This document shows, one piece after another, positions 1-11,279 of a DNA stretch of 64,000 nucleotides (positions are counted from its first letter, which is position 1; each line of letters starts with the position of its first letter). The DNA is taken from contig JABTTQ020001803.1 of NCBI GenBank assembly GCA_016081115.2, positions 124,001-188,000 on the forward strand, given 5' to 3'. The notes below the pieces were generated by a model, which saw only the letters and a program-made list of their open reading frames with translations, had not been told where the DNA came from and did no database searches. This DNA is from Rehmannia glutinosa. Its lineage: Eukaryota > Streptophyta > Magnoliopsida > Lamiales > Orobanchaceae. The translations under genes and the position numbers were made by a program.

Positions 1-1544
1 CTACATCAAAATAATTTCCAAATGGATAACACTAGTATCAATAAGTCCAAACAATGCATACTAAACTACACAACTTCAAAAGGGTCAATATACCAACATC
101 AAGTCCGAATAAACACACGATCAATATATACAATACGCACATAAATATACCAATTTCAAAATGGTCTAATAATACCCAGTTTCCCAATATTTTAAAGAAA
201 ACATCAAAAGACTCCAAATTTGCTAACTTCTCCGCCTTCATGCAAAAACTAAATGAGTTGAATCATCCAACTAACAACTATACCTTCTGATCACCTGCAT
301 AATACAATTAAAAAATTATAACTCAAAAGCAGAAAGTAATTCAAATTTTAAAGACATACATAATAAAATACTCGAAATAAATCTATCTAACAATTTTAAG
401 TATTCAACAATACTAGAGGCAATACTGATCAAAACATAATCCTAGCAAGCATTCCGCCCATTCATTATGCACTTCATCGATTTCTTAGGCGGAGTACTCA
501 CCCTTTGATTGCTATTAACAAAACACGTGGATATTGTCAATAAAAACCAAGTGATAGATCATCTCAAACTATTTGAAACATGCAATATGAAAGTGAGGAC
601 AATCAGTCTTTCTCATGGATACCCTCTCTGATACACGGTATAAGTTCAAAACAACTCATGACAACAGCAAATTATGATAAACACCCAACAACCACAAACT
701 TATAAGTGGATCGTTTGTGAAGTTCAACTATAATTTTAAACTTTCCTATCTATGATCGTTTGTGAAGTTCAACTATGGCTTTATTGGTTTATACAGTCAT
801 AAATAGATCGGAATAGCTATCGAACAAGCAGATATCTTACAAAAAAACACAAAATTTGTAAATCAACACAAAGGCATGGATTCAGACATAAATTTGATAA
901 GTTAATTAAATAGCAGGGCATCCTATCATACAGAAAAAGCAGCAATTATAAAGACAAGCACAAAATGTAAGTCAATATACAACAATATTTTCCAGGTTTC
1001 AAAATCAGTTCCTAAAGTTCCGTTTATGCTCCAAAAATAGGAATAGTGAAAAATCCCTTTCTTCCACAACTTGTATTCATAAAAAGCAGTTAAAGGCCAG
1101 GGATAATACTTACACAAAGACGAGCTCTACACAACTTAAACGACAATCTGCACTCCTTATCAACAACGATCTCTACATTTTCGACTAGGGCTTTCGGGAA
1201 TGGAGTTTGACTAGGGATTTTGAAAAAAATAAAATTGATAAGAGTTTTTGGTTGGTATGGAGGACGATGATGGAGATGACTTACGTTGGCGGGGAAAAAC
1301 AAGGGGTTAATTTTCCTTCATTTCTCAAGATGAGGGAAAGAGTTTCAAAGATGAGAAGATGAGCTAGGGAATGACGAGAGATGAAGATGGTAGATGGAGT
1401 GAGCGACGGGATTTTGGGAAACTTGAGGGTCAGATTTTCTAAGTGTAAGGGTTTTGGAAAATTTCAATTTTAAAAAAAAATTGGGAAAAATTAATTTAAT
1501 TTTATTTTAAAGTGATAATAATTGAGTTATAACATCTAATTTAA
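1..1544. other. AT-rich stretch without a supported gene
   Basis: I find no convincing coding region here; all open frames are under 100 codons and none resembles a known family. A 23-base segment (GATCGTTTGTGAAGTTCAAC...) occurs twice, near 709 and 754. The stretch 1150-1440 is richer in G and looks leader-like on the minus strand. Most of it is probably the interior of the CACTA element that ends at 1807, but the left end of that element lies outside the window. Confidence 0.4.
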
Positions 1545-1807
1545 GTAAATGATGTTAATAATAATGCTATAAACAAATAAAGGGTAGACAAAGACATCTG
1601 TTGGAATAACCGATCTTAAACATGAGGTTATAAAGAAAGAAAGGGGTGGTCAAAGACATCAGCTCTTAAAAACGATGTGTAATAGCAAAAAAAATCGCTC
1701 ATACACATCGCTTCACTTAAAACATGATGTTGTATAGTGTACGACATCATGAAATTCATGAAACTGATGTCTTTTAAGCGATGTCTTTGAGCGTTTTTCT
1801 TGTAGTG
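1545..1807. mobile_element. CACTA (En/Spm) transposon, right terminal region
   Basis: The sequence ends in TTTTTCTTGTAGTG at 1794-1807, the reverse complement of the classic plant CACTA terminus CACTACAAGAAAAA. Upstream of it, AAGACATC and GATGTCTTT-type motifs recur in both orientations (about 1585-1790), as expected of CACTA subterminal repeats that bind the transposase. The partner end is not in the window, so the 3-bp target duplication cannot be tested; the right flank is TGC. The junction cuts into a copia 3' remnant, so the CACTA inserted into that older element. Confidence 0.8.
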
Positions 1808-2460
1808 TGCTTTGGTCGATTGAATCAGGTGGAAGTAGGACCTTACTGATTTTGCATGTGCAGAAGACTAATGGGCGCCAATAGTGTTCCAATGTTCTGG
1901 TTTATGACAAAAATGTTTGTGTTGGAGGTGGATATTGTTAGGTGAACCACCACCAAGCTTAATTATGGAAGGTGGGAGTTTTGTTATAAGTATATTTAAT
2001 GTGCATTTGGCAATCTAGTTTGCCTATAAAAAAGCATGAGGGATGAGCGGAAATTGCAACCAACCGTAGACTATCAAGAGAGATAATAGAGTGTAGGCAT
2101 TTGGAGTGATCAATTTGTGTGAGTCAAATTGTGATAAGTACAACGAACTACTAAGAGTATTTTTCTCTTGCAGTGATACAAAGAGGTTGAGAAATATTCT
2201 TTGATAGGTTGTAAAATGGTTGTAAGAGAGTTTTATTTACTGTGGTTTTGTCCCTAAAACTCAAGGGTGTATTATTCTTGTACCGAAAAATTCTTTATTA
2301 GTAAAGAACCGAAACTATTGTGGACGTAAGCGGGTTTTACTGAACCATGCAAAATATGTGTATCATTTTATGTTATATGGTGTCATATATATTTTGTCAT
2401 CATCTTGTTGGTGTAATTTGTCGGATATTTGGATAAATTAAATCTCGGATCACGACACAC
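1808..2460 (+). mobile_element. Ty1/copia 3' remnant: polypurine tract and LTR
   Basis: A purine tract (GGAGGTGGA, about 1924-1932) is followed by TGTTAGGTGAACCACC at 1936, the layout of the polypurine tract and 3' LTR start in Tork-type copia elements. The downstream wording (a CCTAAAACTCAAGG-like block near 2250, then AT-rich sequence) also fits such an LTR. No pol sequence is left upstream, because the CACTA junction lies at 1807. The right LTR boundary is not clear. This is recognition from family knowledge plus the tract-LTR order, not an alignment. Confidence 0.55.
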
Positions 2461-2847
2461 CTCTATTGTGCCTAATATAAGCTGCATGTGCAATTTGGCT
2501 CTTCAGGGTTTCCGCGTCTTGGCTACCCCATGAGAATAACCATCCATGAAATCTTGCAAAAAACCAACCTTTTCACGAAGAGATTTGATCTGTTTCCTGA
2601 CAGGATTTTATGGTAAGTAGCATTTGTTCTGCTAATTTTTGGTGAAAACTAAATCCTATAGTAAACAGTTAAAATTTATTCATTGGATTTTATTATGGGG
2701 AGGTCAGAATTTGCTCGAGACTTATGTGGAATTATAAATAATTTATTCCTCAAGATTTATGCACTGACCAAAAATACCATATTCTAATTCCTTTAGTACT
2801 TTATTCATTGGGAAACTATCAATTTCAATCATTTTCACCAATAATTG

Positions 2848-3290
2848 AGAATTGCATCGGATTAACCAGGTGGCTTAATCATGCGCCACCACAAGCGATT
2901 GTGGGATAGAGAGTCGGGGTTCAAATCCTTGTTCCATCAAATTGTTTGTGGGGTGGAGGTCGGATGTTCATATCTGCTCCATCAAATTGCTCCCGGGGCA
3001 TATGCGGTGGTGAAGATTTGGTGGGAACTCATCTTGAATAGCATCCGTGTGGGTTCGATTCGGGAGAGATCGTTATTAGTAGATTGGGGGTCGAACATAA
3101 TTGTTCTCTTTACCAGGAGGATCGGTTGTACGTCGGACGACCGTAACAATTTGGCCGATCGTGCACATCCGCGTTTACCTTGGCGGCGGCAATGAGGAGC
3201 GGGTCATGTTGTCGCCGGCGTAGTCGGCGTAGCGCAAAGCGAGTTATCAAAAAAAAAAAAAAAAAAAAAAAAAAAGAATTGCATCGGATT
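2848..3290 (+). mobile_element. SINE with poly(A) tail and 16-bp target-site duplication
   Basis: A perfect 16-bp direct repeat, AGAATTGCATCGGATT, flanks the element at 2848-2863 and 3275-3290. The body (2864-3274) begins AACCAGGTGGC, has a GGTTCAAATCC match to the RNA polymerase III B box at 2918-2928 with an A-box-like GGTGGCTTAATC about 45 bases before it, and ends in an uninterrupted A run of about 26. These are the hallmarks of a tRNA-derived SINE mobilised by LINE machinery. At about 410 bp it is longer than most plant SINEs, and the phrase CCATCAAATTG occurs twice in it, so it may be dimeric. The perfect duplication and long A run suggest recent insertion. The open frame over it is not a gene. 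Confidence 0.9.
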
Positions 3291-3854
3291 TAATCACGTG
3301 ATGCGCATATGTAAAAATTTCCGGCCATCATTAATTGGGTACGTGGCAATGAATTAACACTATTTAAGAGCTACACGATTAAGTTACGTCAGGTTGTTAG
3401 AGTTGCATACATGTAAACCATATTATTTTAGACGTTCTACACAATTCCCAACCTACTGCCTACGCCGATCAACAAGCCCACCAACTGACATGTTCTAATA
3501 AAATGTTTGAATCCATCTTTTTTTCACATTTCAACAATGATTAGAGCTACACACTTATAATCTATACACTATATCTAAAAATTTCAAATTATACTCATTT
3601 TAAATATCCAAAATGTGACGCCTCCAACCCATGGTCCGAAATGACACTAACACTTACTTTTATGTGATTATAATATAGTTGACAACGAAAGCTTACGTGG
3701 AAAAATTTTATGTAATACAGAAAAGCTGTACTTTTTAAAACAACCCAAATATCAAGCATTTATAACAATAGATTCACCATCCTTTCAGAACGTATATACA
3801 TGTACTATCATATAATAGTAGCCACACAACAGATTTGCATAAAAGCAACTCAGT
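3291..3854. other. Intergenic AT-rich DNA
   Basis: No coding region, terminal repeat or recognisable motif. This is the host side of the MULE insertion at 3855. Confidence 0.5.
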
Positions 3855-4465
3855 TTATTATAAGTGATAATTGCTCAATATACTGGTGATAAAAAACTCT
3901 TTTTCATCACTTTTTCATAACAAACTCTTTTCTACACCAAACAGGTGTGGTTTTACTTTTCTACCCTTATTATAACCCAGCCCCATAGTTAACCCCAATC
4001 CTCTCTCTTCCCTCTGTCTTCAACACAAAATACACTTTACCCCTTCAAAACAAAAGTGGAAATCACAAAAATTAAGGTGTTTTACGTCTGGTGTGTAACT
4101 CCCATGTCTCCAACATTGGAATTAATTGCTCAATATCTACTCTCATTATGGGGGAATTTATTGCCCAACCAATACTTTTTCACATTTGGTGGTGTAACTC
4201 CCACATTTTCAAATTATTTTTTTCTTTATCCTTCTCACATATCCCTCTGTTTATGCCCAGAAATCGTTTTAGGTATGTATTCTATATACTTATATGTGGA
4301 CTTGTATTATCACGGTTCAAATTTTTAGACATTATATGCTTATTTTAACTTAATAAATGTTTTAGTTTTCTTCTTTGGTTGTAAGTTTCGTGTTTGATAT
4401 CGTTTTTATGATTTTTTGGTAATTATTGGATGAAAATACTCACTATATGACTTGAAATATAACAT

Positions 4466-4842
4466 CACGGTATGGATATCAAAGAACTGGTTCAGTTCAC
4501 GGTATGGTAATAGTTCACGGTTAGTTTGATGATGTGGATATCTGTGCAAAAGTTCACGATATAGGTTCACGTAAATAGGTTCACATTTTACGTTAACGGT
4601 ATATATTCACAGTATAATGTTCACAGTTTAATTTATTATACCGTGAAGACATATAATACCGTGATGTCTTATAATGTCGTGAAGTAAGCAATATCGTGAA
4701 AGTATATAGTACCGTGAATAGATTACCGTGAAGTGAATTTATATCGTGAACTCATATGTCTTTGTGAATTTATAACGTGAACTCATGTGTATGTACCATG
4801 ATTTGATTGAGTATGATCTTGTGAACTCATATGTACCGTGAA
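4466..4842. repeat. Left subterminal array of CACG(G/A)TAT motifs in the MULE
   Basis: The octamer CACGGTAT or CACGATAT, usually preceded by TT or GTT, recurs from 4466. Its reverse complement ATACCGTGAA / ATATCGTGAA takes over from about 4638. With one mismatch allowed there are well over ten copies in under 400 bases. Mirror copies lie at the other end of the same element (9481-9995). Arrays of short motifs just inside the TIRs are typical transposase-binding sites; that role is inferred here. Confidence 0.75.
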
Positions 4843-5129
4843 TGTATGCAAGCGTGTGATGATAGAGATTACATGGATATTTTCAAAGACATGTCTATTA
4901 TCTAGACGATTGTGTTTTATTAATTGTTATTATATTTCTTGAGATGAATTGGCATAGTTTGATAGTTCGATATGGTGGATATTGACAAGGAATCGAATAT
5001 GTCGGCGGAGAAAATGAGATAATAGTTATTCATGATGGGGATAATTGTTTTTCGGACCTCACGGAGCTGTGCCGCGATAGCGTGAAGGCGATTTAGATCA
5101 AGGGGATATATTATTATCCATTCTCTTGT

Positions 5130-6240
5130 TGATATTGATGGAAAAGGTGTTCATCGTAAGAAGATTAGAAATGACCATGACGTGAGATGTCTTTTAGCCG
5201 TTGTTGACATGGCTATTGTGTTTGTTACTATTAAGAAGATGAATTCGGATCCGGTAACACCCGGATAGCTCAAATTGGAGGAAATGTCTATAATAATTCG
5301 GAGGGTTTGTTGAATTAATTAACTCTCAGATTAGGGAAATTTTGTGGTTCCTACTTATATACAAGGCGGTGGACTTTCGCAAATTTCTCCGTTTGAATTT
5401 GGTAATTATACACAAGATAATAATGTTACGGACTTTAAAAAATATTTGGATCTCGAATCATGTCGAGCGAGAATTCCATTGAGAAAAATCCATTGGAAGA
5501 TATATAAAATTCGAATGAAAATTATGTTGACTTGGGTTTGAGCGGCGGAAATGATGACTTGAGTGATAATGGCAACACCTCTTTGGCGGTGGCGTTAAAG
5601 ATTGTGAAGACATCGTTGAAGAAGATGGTGCGACATTGAAAGTGATGATGAAGATTATGAGGAGACCGAACTTGGTATAATTTTTTCCAATAATTTTGCA
5701 AATGGCTTAGTGAGCGGGCGAATTGATTGGTATGAATTCGAGCGATAGCGAGAACAACACACGATCAACATAGACCGCCCATTGATTTAAATGAAGAGAT
5801 TGTAAATACGAACAATACCATAAATTATGCTCAACGTGGTTGGACAATTCCTGGTGCTCGTTGGTTTCATCAAATTTAGTTCATGAATCTATCTTACAGA
5901 TCCAAGTGGTTGCATGTTATCTCTTTTGGATCAACTTATACGACCAAAGAACAAATGGTTATTCTTTGTTGGGAGGTATCACTTGGATAAATTTGTGGAG
6001 TACAAGTGTAAAATACTCGGATACCAAAAGATTCCAGGCAATTTGCAAACATGATGGATGTCTATTTGTATTGAAGGCGAAAGGTTCCCAGGGTGTGTAA
6101 TATCACTTTGATCACACATGTCAATTTGATCCCAATCGTAGTGCACCTCGTGATTTGCCTTCCAAAGTGATTGGTGCATACTTCGCATATTCTATGTACA
6201 TTATGATAAAAAAATTCCATTGCCCATTCACCCTTACAAT
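5130..6240 (+). pseudogene. Decayed MULE transposase (MURA/MuDR-like)
   Basis: No long frame survives, but frame-shifted pieces read as a plant MuDR-type transposase N-terminal half. Near 5165-5230 there is a RNDHDVRCLLAVV-like block of the MULE N-terminal domain. At about 5965-6000 the phrase YHLDKFVEYKCKILGYQK matches the FAR1/MuDR DNA-binding region. At about 6105-6175, HTCQFDPNRSAPRDLPSKVI holds the HTC motif before the transposase core. These pieces lie in at least two reading frames with stops between. The DDE core and SWIM finger expected after this point are missing; the sequence passes into the antisense Ulp1-like gene at about 6440. The element is therefore not autonomous. Confidence 0.6.
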
Positions 6241-6299
6241 ATTCAAACAATATCATCACCCATATTACACACTTTGGATGAAAAAGAAGAGCGAGAGTG

Positions 6300-6400
6300 A
6301 GACATCATAGACATATATTTGGTCACTTAAGGCACAAAGGTGGAAATGGTCACTGGAAATGGTCACTTAAGATATCATAGACATATATTTGGTCACTTAA
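6300..6400. repeat. Short direct duplication
   Basis: CATAGACATATATTTGGTCA occurs twice, near 6307 and 6370, and GGTCACT-type fragments lie between. The duplication sits at the junction between the transposase remnant and the antisense gene, and may mark a local rearrangement. Confidence 0.7.
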
Positions 6401-7387
6401 GCACCAGGACAACAAGATCAAAATCCAAATCGTGAGAATTAAATCAACATGAACCTATAATTTGGATAGTAACAAGTTTTTAAATTACACCACAACATAC
6501 TCACTCGTCTACATGCGGAGTGCTAAAGCTAAAGATACGCTCGGCTATAGTGTCGAATATGGTACATGTTCGCCTCATCAATCAACAATACACGTCGCCG
6601 ACGGTGCGAAATTGCTCTGCTTTTTAGTAAATGGACCACATGATATATTAGTATGTTGTGTGAAAGAAATCACGTTGCCCAAGGGTCATACGCCACTCTC
6701 CCTCAAATTTCTCAAGCTCGTGTCGTGCATAATAGAACCCTCCTTGTAGTAGTAGGGTTGGTAGTATGCGTCTAGGGGGTAACGAAGCACGTCGCCTCGC
6801 CTCAATGATAGTGCTATCAAATCTATGTGCCAACGAGTCGTGTAATTGTGACTTTATGTTGTGTCAAATCAATCTTCAATGCATACCAATGAGCGACACT
6901 ATACCATACGGTGTATACCATGCCCACTCATCAACCGAATACGAGTGTCCATCAACAAATGAATAAAATCTTATATGTTAGATAAATGTTTTTATCAAGA
7001 TTTTGATGATTTTATTTTGATAAGATTTTATACCAAAACAATGTTTTTATATCTTTGTCCAAATACTCCTAAATGATTTAAAATGTTTTTACTAATTTTT
7101 GGAGTATTTCTTAGAGTTTTTAATTTGATAAAAATTGGACAACACTTTTGATGGTTTTGTTTAAATTGGTTTTTACACCAAAACTATGTTTATAAATGTT
7201 GTCTAAATACTCCCAAATGATTTAAAATGTTTTTACTAATTTTTGGAGTATTTCTTGAAGTTTATTTTTGAAAAAAATCGGACAACATTTCAAAGGGAGG
7301 TCGGAAGGTGCCCAAAGTGGTCGGCCGATAGGTACTGAAGATGAGAAACTCAAAACATAACATGCAAGTTTGAAAAAGGGAGAGGGG

Positions 7388-7458
7388 GACCGGTCCAGGG
7401 AGGCCGACCGGTCGCACCCACAGGGGCGACGGTCGACCCCCTCCGACCGGTCGCACCC
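7388..7458. repeat. GACCGGTC palindromes in GC-rich LTR island
   Basis: The palindrome GACCGGTC occurs at 7388-7395, 7406-7413 and 7445-7452. The last two lie within a longer direct repeat CCGACCGGTCGCACCC (7404-7419, 7443-7458). The island is far more GC-rich than the rest of the LTR and lies upstream of its TATA box. Confidence 0.8.
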
Positions 7459-7687
7459 CGCAACCCCTACCTGGATCGCACTATTTTTTAAAAAACGGTC
7501 GAAATCTTCAACAGGGCAACGGCAGTCGCCTATGTTATTTTTTGACAAAATTCCAACCATTTGCAATCTGTGACAAGATTTGCTTTTCAATTTTGTACAA
7601 TATTTCTACATCTTGTGATCTTCTTTTTGTAGACAAAAGTGAAGATAGAGGAGCCTATGTTGGGAGCCTATGTTGGTGAAGCTTCCC

Positions 7688-7695
7688 TATAAATA
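7688..7695 (+). promoter_or_regulatory. TATA box of the solo LTR
   Basis: TATAAATA in a CCCTATAAATAGAGG context, about 630 bp before the LTR end, would direct rightward transcription from the LTR. Confidence 0.6.
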
Positions 7696-9480
7696 GAGGA
7701 TGAATTGAAGACACAAGACACAACACATACAAGCAAAATACACAACAAGAAATCGCAAATTGTTCAAGCTTTCATTTTTACATTCTTGTTGTAATAGCCT
7801 AAGTACTTTCACTTGCACATCTTTGAGGTCTAGGCTTTTTGATTCTTGATTACACTTGCACTCAATCTTTGTATTGGTTTCATAGAGTTGTAATCTTGAA
7901 TTTTGTCCATCATTCAACACAAGACATCCTTGTGAGTATTCTTGTGGTAAGAATACACTTGGGTGATTTAGGTGATAGGTGTTTGAAGAGTGTGGTACTC
8001 TTCAAAGGTGGTGAAGGAAGATTGTGGTAATCTCCTTGAAGGTGTTGTAAAAGGATTGTGGTGATCCTCAAGGTGTTGTATTAATTGTGGTAATTAATAA
8101 AACCTTTTTCTTTTTGAAATCCATCCAGGAGATCTTGGGGTGGTAAAGGATTAGGCCCTAGGTGGGTTGAACCTCTTTAAATCAACGAGTGTTGTTTAAT
8201 TTCGAATTTACATTCTTGTCATTTACTTGTTGATTCGAAAAAGAGGGTGATTTGTGAAAAATCGGCATAATCTATTCACCCCCATCTAGATTATCGTAGC
8301 CACTTGGACTAACATTATATACGAACAAAATCTTGGCAATCTTAACCTAATCGGGCCGAATCGCAAACTCCCCTCGACAAAAATGGTCTAAAATAGAATC
8401 AATGACTATCGTCGCGGACGAGCAATGCGACAGCGTGTATACGTTATCATCCGGTATCTCATGCCACACATTAGGATCAAAATCGAATCACAAATCTCAA
8501 CCAGTCACCAAAGCATACTCGTATTTTGAAAATTGGATGAATTTATCACCGCCAACTCTAAACCAAAACTCGTCGAGCTCTGAGCCAACCCTATAACCTC
8601 TCGTCCGAATAATGCATGCAAAGCGGCACTGCAGGAAGCCCCCATAGTAGAGAAATTCAAGTAATGCCCAAAACAAGAAGTGGCAAACTGATTATACATT
8701 TCAGGGCGCTTGGGGTCGGTCAATTGTATTTTTATTTCATCTAAAACCTTTAGTCGAACATACAAATTTAGTACAACTTTCTTCCCTTGAAAACTTTGTC
8801 TTTTCCATGACCAATCAATCTGCAAGCCACAAATTATAATTTATATAATTAATAACTAATATTATATGAATAATAATGAAATCATAGTAGAGTTGAAAAT
8901 TGCCAGAGAATACTAGTGCTTTCTTTTCTTGCATTGTCCTAAACAAAAAAGAGGAAATTAATATTCTTGAAATAATATTTTAACAGCAATTTTCATCCAG
9001 CCAGAGTTGAAGTTATTTAGTACACCAGTAACAACTGTTATTCTCTATTCTTCTGCTTTGGCATTTCCATTTGCAATATGAAATTACATCATCTAATTTT
9101 TTAAAAATAAGCACATGTAAAGATAACTTTTATATACCAAACTACATGAGAGAAACAAACATCCCTGTTTTTAATACCTCTTCACATGGCTAACAAATAT
9201 TAATTTATTGATCCAACTCTAACTAGAACGGTTAGAGATATTGCTATCTCTAACAAGTAAAATATGGAACTTGGCATCTGGGATGAAATTTAAAATTTAA
9301 AAACAAATATTGCATATGTTTTTTTTTTTATGCATGCACTTGAACTAGATGTAAATTTAAAAAAAAAAAAATATTGCATATATTTCAACTTCAAATTTTT
9401 TGTTAAAGTTACATTAATTCCAAAAAATAACACTTATTGCTTTAAAATTAAAAGATTGAAAACAACCCAAATTTAGATAA

Positions 9481-9995
9481 GTTCACGGTATACCGACTAC
9501 TCGGAATACTAAGAATTAATCTAAACAACTACTCGGAATACAAAGAATTAACACTTCCTGGAATTAACACTTCTCGGTATATGTCCAGTTCAACATCACG
9601 GTATAATAGTTCACGGGCATTATATCATTTCACGATATTATGACTATGTATTCATATGTGTTAATTATGACGGTTAGTATATGACTATTAGTTCAAAGAT
9701 TATACGACTATTAGTATATGACTATTAGTTCACGATATTAGTCACTTTTCGGTATATAACTATTAGTTCATGGTATTATATCATTTCACGGAATTATGAA
9801 TACGGTATAATGTGTTCACGACATTATATCGATTCACGTCATTATATCATTTCACGGACTTATGACTACCACGGTATATATGTTTTCACGGCATTTAATC
9901 AAGTTCACGGTATTATGACTACACGGTATTATATGACTACACGGTATTATATTACTTCACGGTATAATGGGTTACACTTTGTGAAAATATACCGT
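9481..9995. repeat. Right subterminal array of CACG(G/A)TAT motifs in the MULE
   Basis: TTCACGGTATA and close variants (TTCACGATATT, TTCACGGAATT, ACACGGTATT, TTCACGGCATT) recur roughly every 20-35 bases, nearly all in the same orientation. This mirrors the left array of the same element. No coding region lies in the array. Confidence 0.75.
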
Positions 9996-10749
9996 TAACC
10001 TAAACTTGTGAATCTATATCATGAATTGAATGACAATCCATCTTTGTGAAGCCTTAAACCCTAAATCTATAATTAGTCTCCAACTCATACGTACCAATAA
10101 CAACAAATCAAAAGATTCCAACACATAAACCTCAATTTCAACCAATAAAACCATCAATAGAAACTCAAAACAACAAAAAATCCAAAAAAAAATAACTTAT
10201 TTTGACTCACTTTGTTCTTGAGGCAAAGGGTCACGATTTTCGGCGACCTCGTCGATTCCGCCATTAACACCTTTGCATTTTCCGATCGTGGTGGTGGGAC
10301 ATTTTTGTTTGTGTGAACCTCCATCGACTCGACACCAACTCTTCATTTCCGATCGATTTAATGGTGGTGGGGCCTTGTTATTCATGTGAAGAAGATGGTG
10401 GTGGGGCGTCGTGAGGTGGGGCGTCGTGGAGGTCTAGGCTTGGTGGCGGTGGAGGTTTTGGTGGCTGGAGGTTTTGTTGGGGAAAAACTCAAGTTCAATT
10501 GGTTTTGGGTGGGGGGGCGATGGGGTAGTGGTTGGGATTGTTTTTGTTTTCTTTTTTTTTTTTTTTTTTGAAAAGGGTTTTGTTTTTGAAAAAGGGGGAA
10601 AATCAAATAAGTTAAAAAAGGTAACTAATGTGTGGTTGAGTTATGTGGGGTTGGGTTAAAAAGTGTAGAAAAGAGTTTTTTTATAAGTGTGTGTATAATA
10701 GAGTTTTAATTGTTCAAATGGTGTATAAAAAAATTATCCCTTATTATAA

Positions 10750-11000
10750 AACACACACTTTAAAGAAAATCTTTAGAAAAGGAGGTGACCCATCTCTCGT
10801 GTGTCGTCAGTCCAATTGTCATATTAAAGTAGCATGTAGTAAAAACATAATGAACATGGCATGAGCATAAAAACTCGATGGAGAACACCGCAAGCGTTAT
10901 AACCAATTTATAACGTCATCTGATTCAAACGCGATCCATTCATTCGTTGTTGAGCGAGACACCATCTCATGAGATGGTCCATAGCTAGTTAGCATCGAAG
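10750..11000. other. Host DNA between MULE and CACTA
   Basis: No gene or repeat recognised. The last part leads into a 46-bp tandem repeat that the CACTA element splits. Confidence 0.4.
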
Positions 11001-11028
11001 TCTTCTCCATGTCCCACATGTCACCAAC
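11001..11028. repeat. First, split copy of a 46-bp tandem repeat
   Basis: TCTTCTCCATG(T/C)CCCACATG(T/C)CACCAAC occurs here and again at about 15776-15803. In the second copy it continues into ATTAACTTTCATAA, and the same ATTAACTTTCATAA directly follows the right end of the CACTA element. Without the CACTA insertion the two units form a direct tandem duplication. Confidence 0.8.
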
Positions 11029-11279
11029 CACTACAAAAAAATAGTAGTTTAGTGACACATATTTAGTGGCGGTTCACTAAAACCGCCGGTATATTGTTAT
11101 ATAATAGCGGTTAGAACAACCGTCGCTGATTAAGCGGATAAATTGAATTTAGGAAATAATAATGGCCTACTTTCCCTGCGGTTCAGTGAAAACCGCCAGG
11201 AATGCTTTTTTTTATTATTATAAATTATAATTATTAATTAATTATTATTAAAAAAAGGCTTTGAACCTTAAAAAGGATA

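Larger units (their letters stand above)
6971..8319 (+). mobile_element. Solo copia LTR with 5-bp TSD
   Basis: TTATA at 6971-6975 and again at 8315-8319 brackets a 1339-bp segment (6976-8314) that starts TGTTAG and ends CTAACA, the TG…CA inverted ends of an LTR. A TATA box (TATAAATA, 7688-7695) and a CTATTCACCCCC-like block near the right end (8270-8283) fit a SIRE/Tork-like copia LTR. No gag or pol lies next to it, so the element was reduced by recombination between its two LTRs. It lies inside the antisense Ulp1-like gene, so it postdates the MULE. Internally, a unit of about 150 bp is tandemly duplicated at about 7010-7155 and 7160-7290. Confidence 0.88.
6440..8825 (-). pseudogene. DUF1985/Ulp1-like (C48) protease gene of the MULE, interrupted
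   Basis: The minus-strand frame 8505-8825 (106 codons) contains YNQFATSCFGHYLNFSTMG, matching the DUF1985 block (…CFGHfL…) of plant transposon-associated Ulp1 proteins. Further along the minus strand, 6648-6833 reads LLLQGGFYYARHELEKFEGE, like the region before the protease active site. One frame shift later, near 6624-6640, comes CGPFTKK, resembling the C-G-x-F block with the catalytic cysteine of C48 peptidases. The usual preceding Asp is not present. A solo LTR (6976-8314) splits the gene, and stops and frameshifts occur elsewhere. In ULP-MULEs this gene lies opposite the transposase, as here. The family call rests on recalled motifs; a profile search would settle it. Confidence 0.55.
3855..10749. 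mobile_element. Mutator-like element (ULP-type MULE), 9-bp TSD
   Basis: The 9-bp direct repeat TTATTATAA occurs at 3855-3863 and 10741-10749, bounding an element of 6877 bp (3864-10740). Its ends are imperfect inverted repeats: the left starts GTGATAATT and reaches AACTCTTTTCTACAC by about 3938, while the right, reverse-complemented, starts GGGATAATT and reaches the same AACTCTTTTCTACAC. A 9-bp duplication with long imperfect TIRs is diagnostic of Mutator-like transposons. Inside are a decayed transposase (plus strand), a decayed DUF1985/Ulp1-like gene (minus strand), subterminal motif arrays at both ends, and a solo copia LTR. That gene pair matches the Kaonashi/ULP-MULE type known from plants. 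All coding parts are broken. Confidence 0.9.

Noticed and set aside
2504..2624. Exon-like stretch (acceptor CTCTTCAG, frame reading RLGYPMRITIHEILQK, donor-like GGTAAG)
   Set aside because: I recognise no protein family, there is no neighbouring exon, and the frame ends at a stop overlapping the donor.
2881..3195. 104-codon plus-strand frame
   Set aside because: Lies entirely inside the SINE body; it is an accidental frame.
4056..4348. Two overlapping 85-90 codon frames
   Set aside because: Low-complexity, Phe/Leu-rich and inside the left arm of the MULE; no family match.
10197..10606. Pro/Lys-rich antisense frames near the right MULE end
   Set aside because: Composition comes from the T-rich run and GGTGG repeats. 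At best a leader of the antisense gene.
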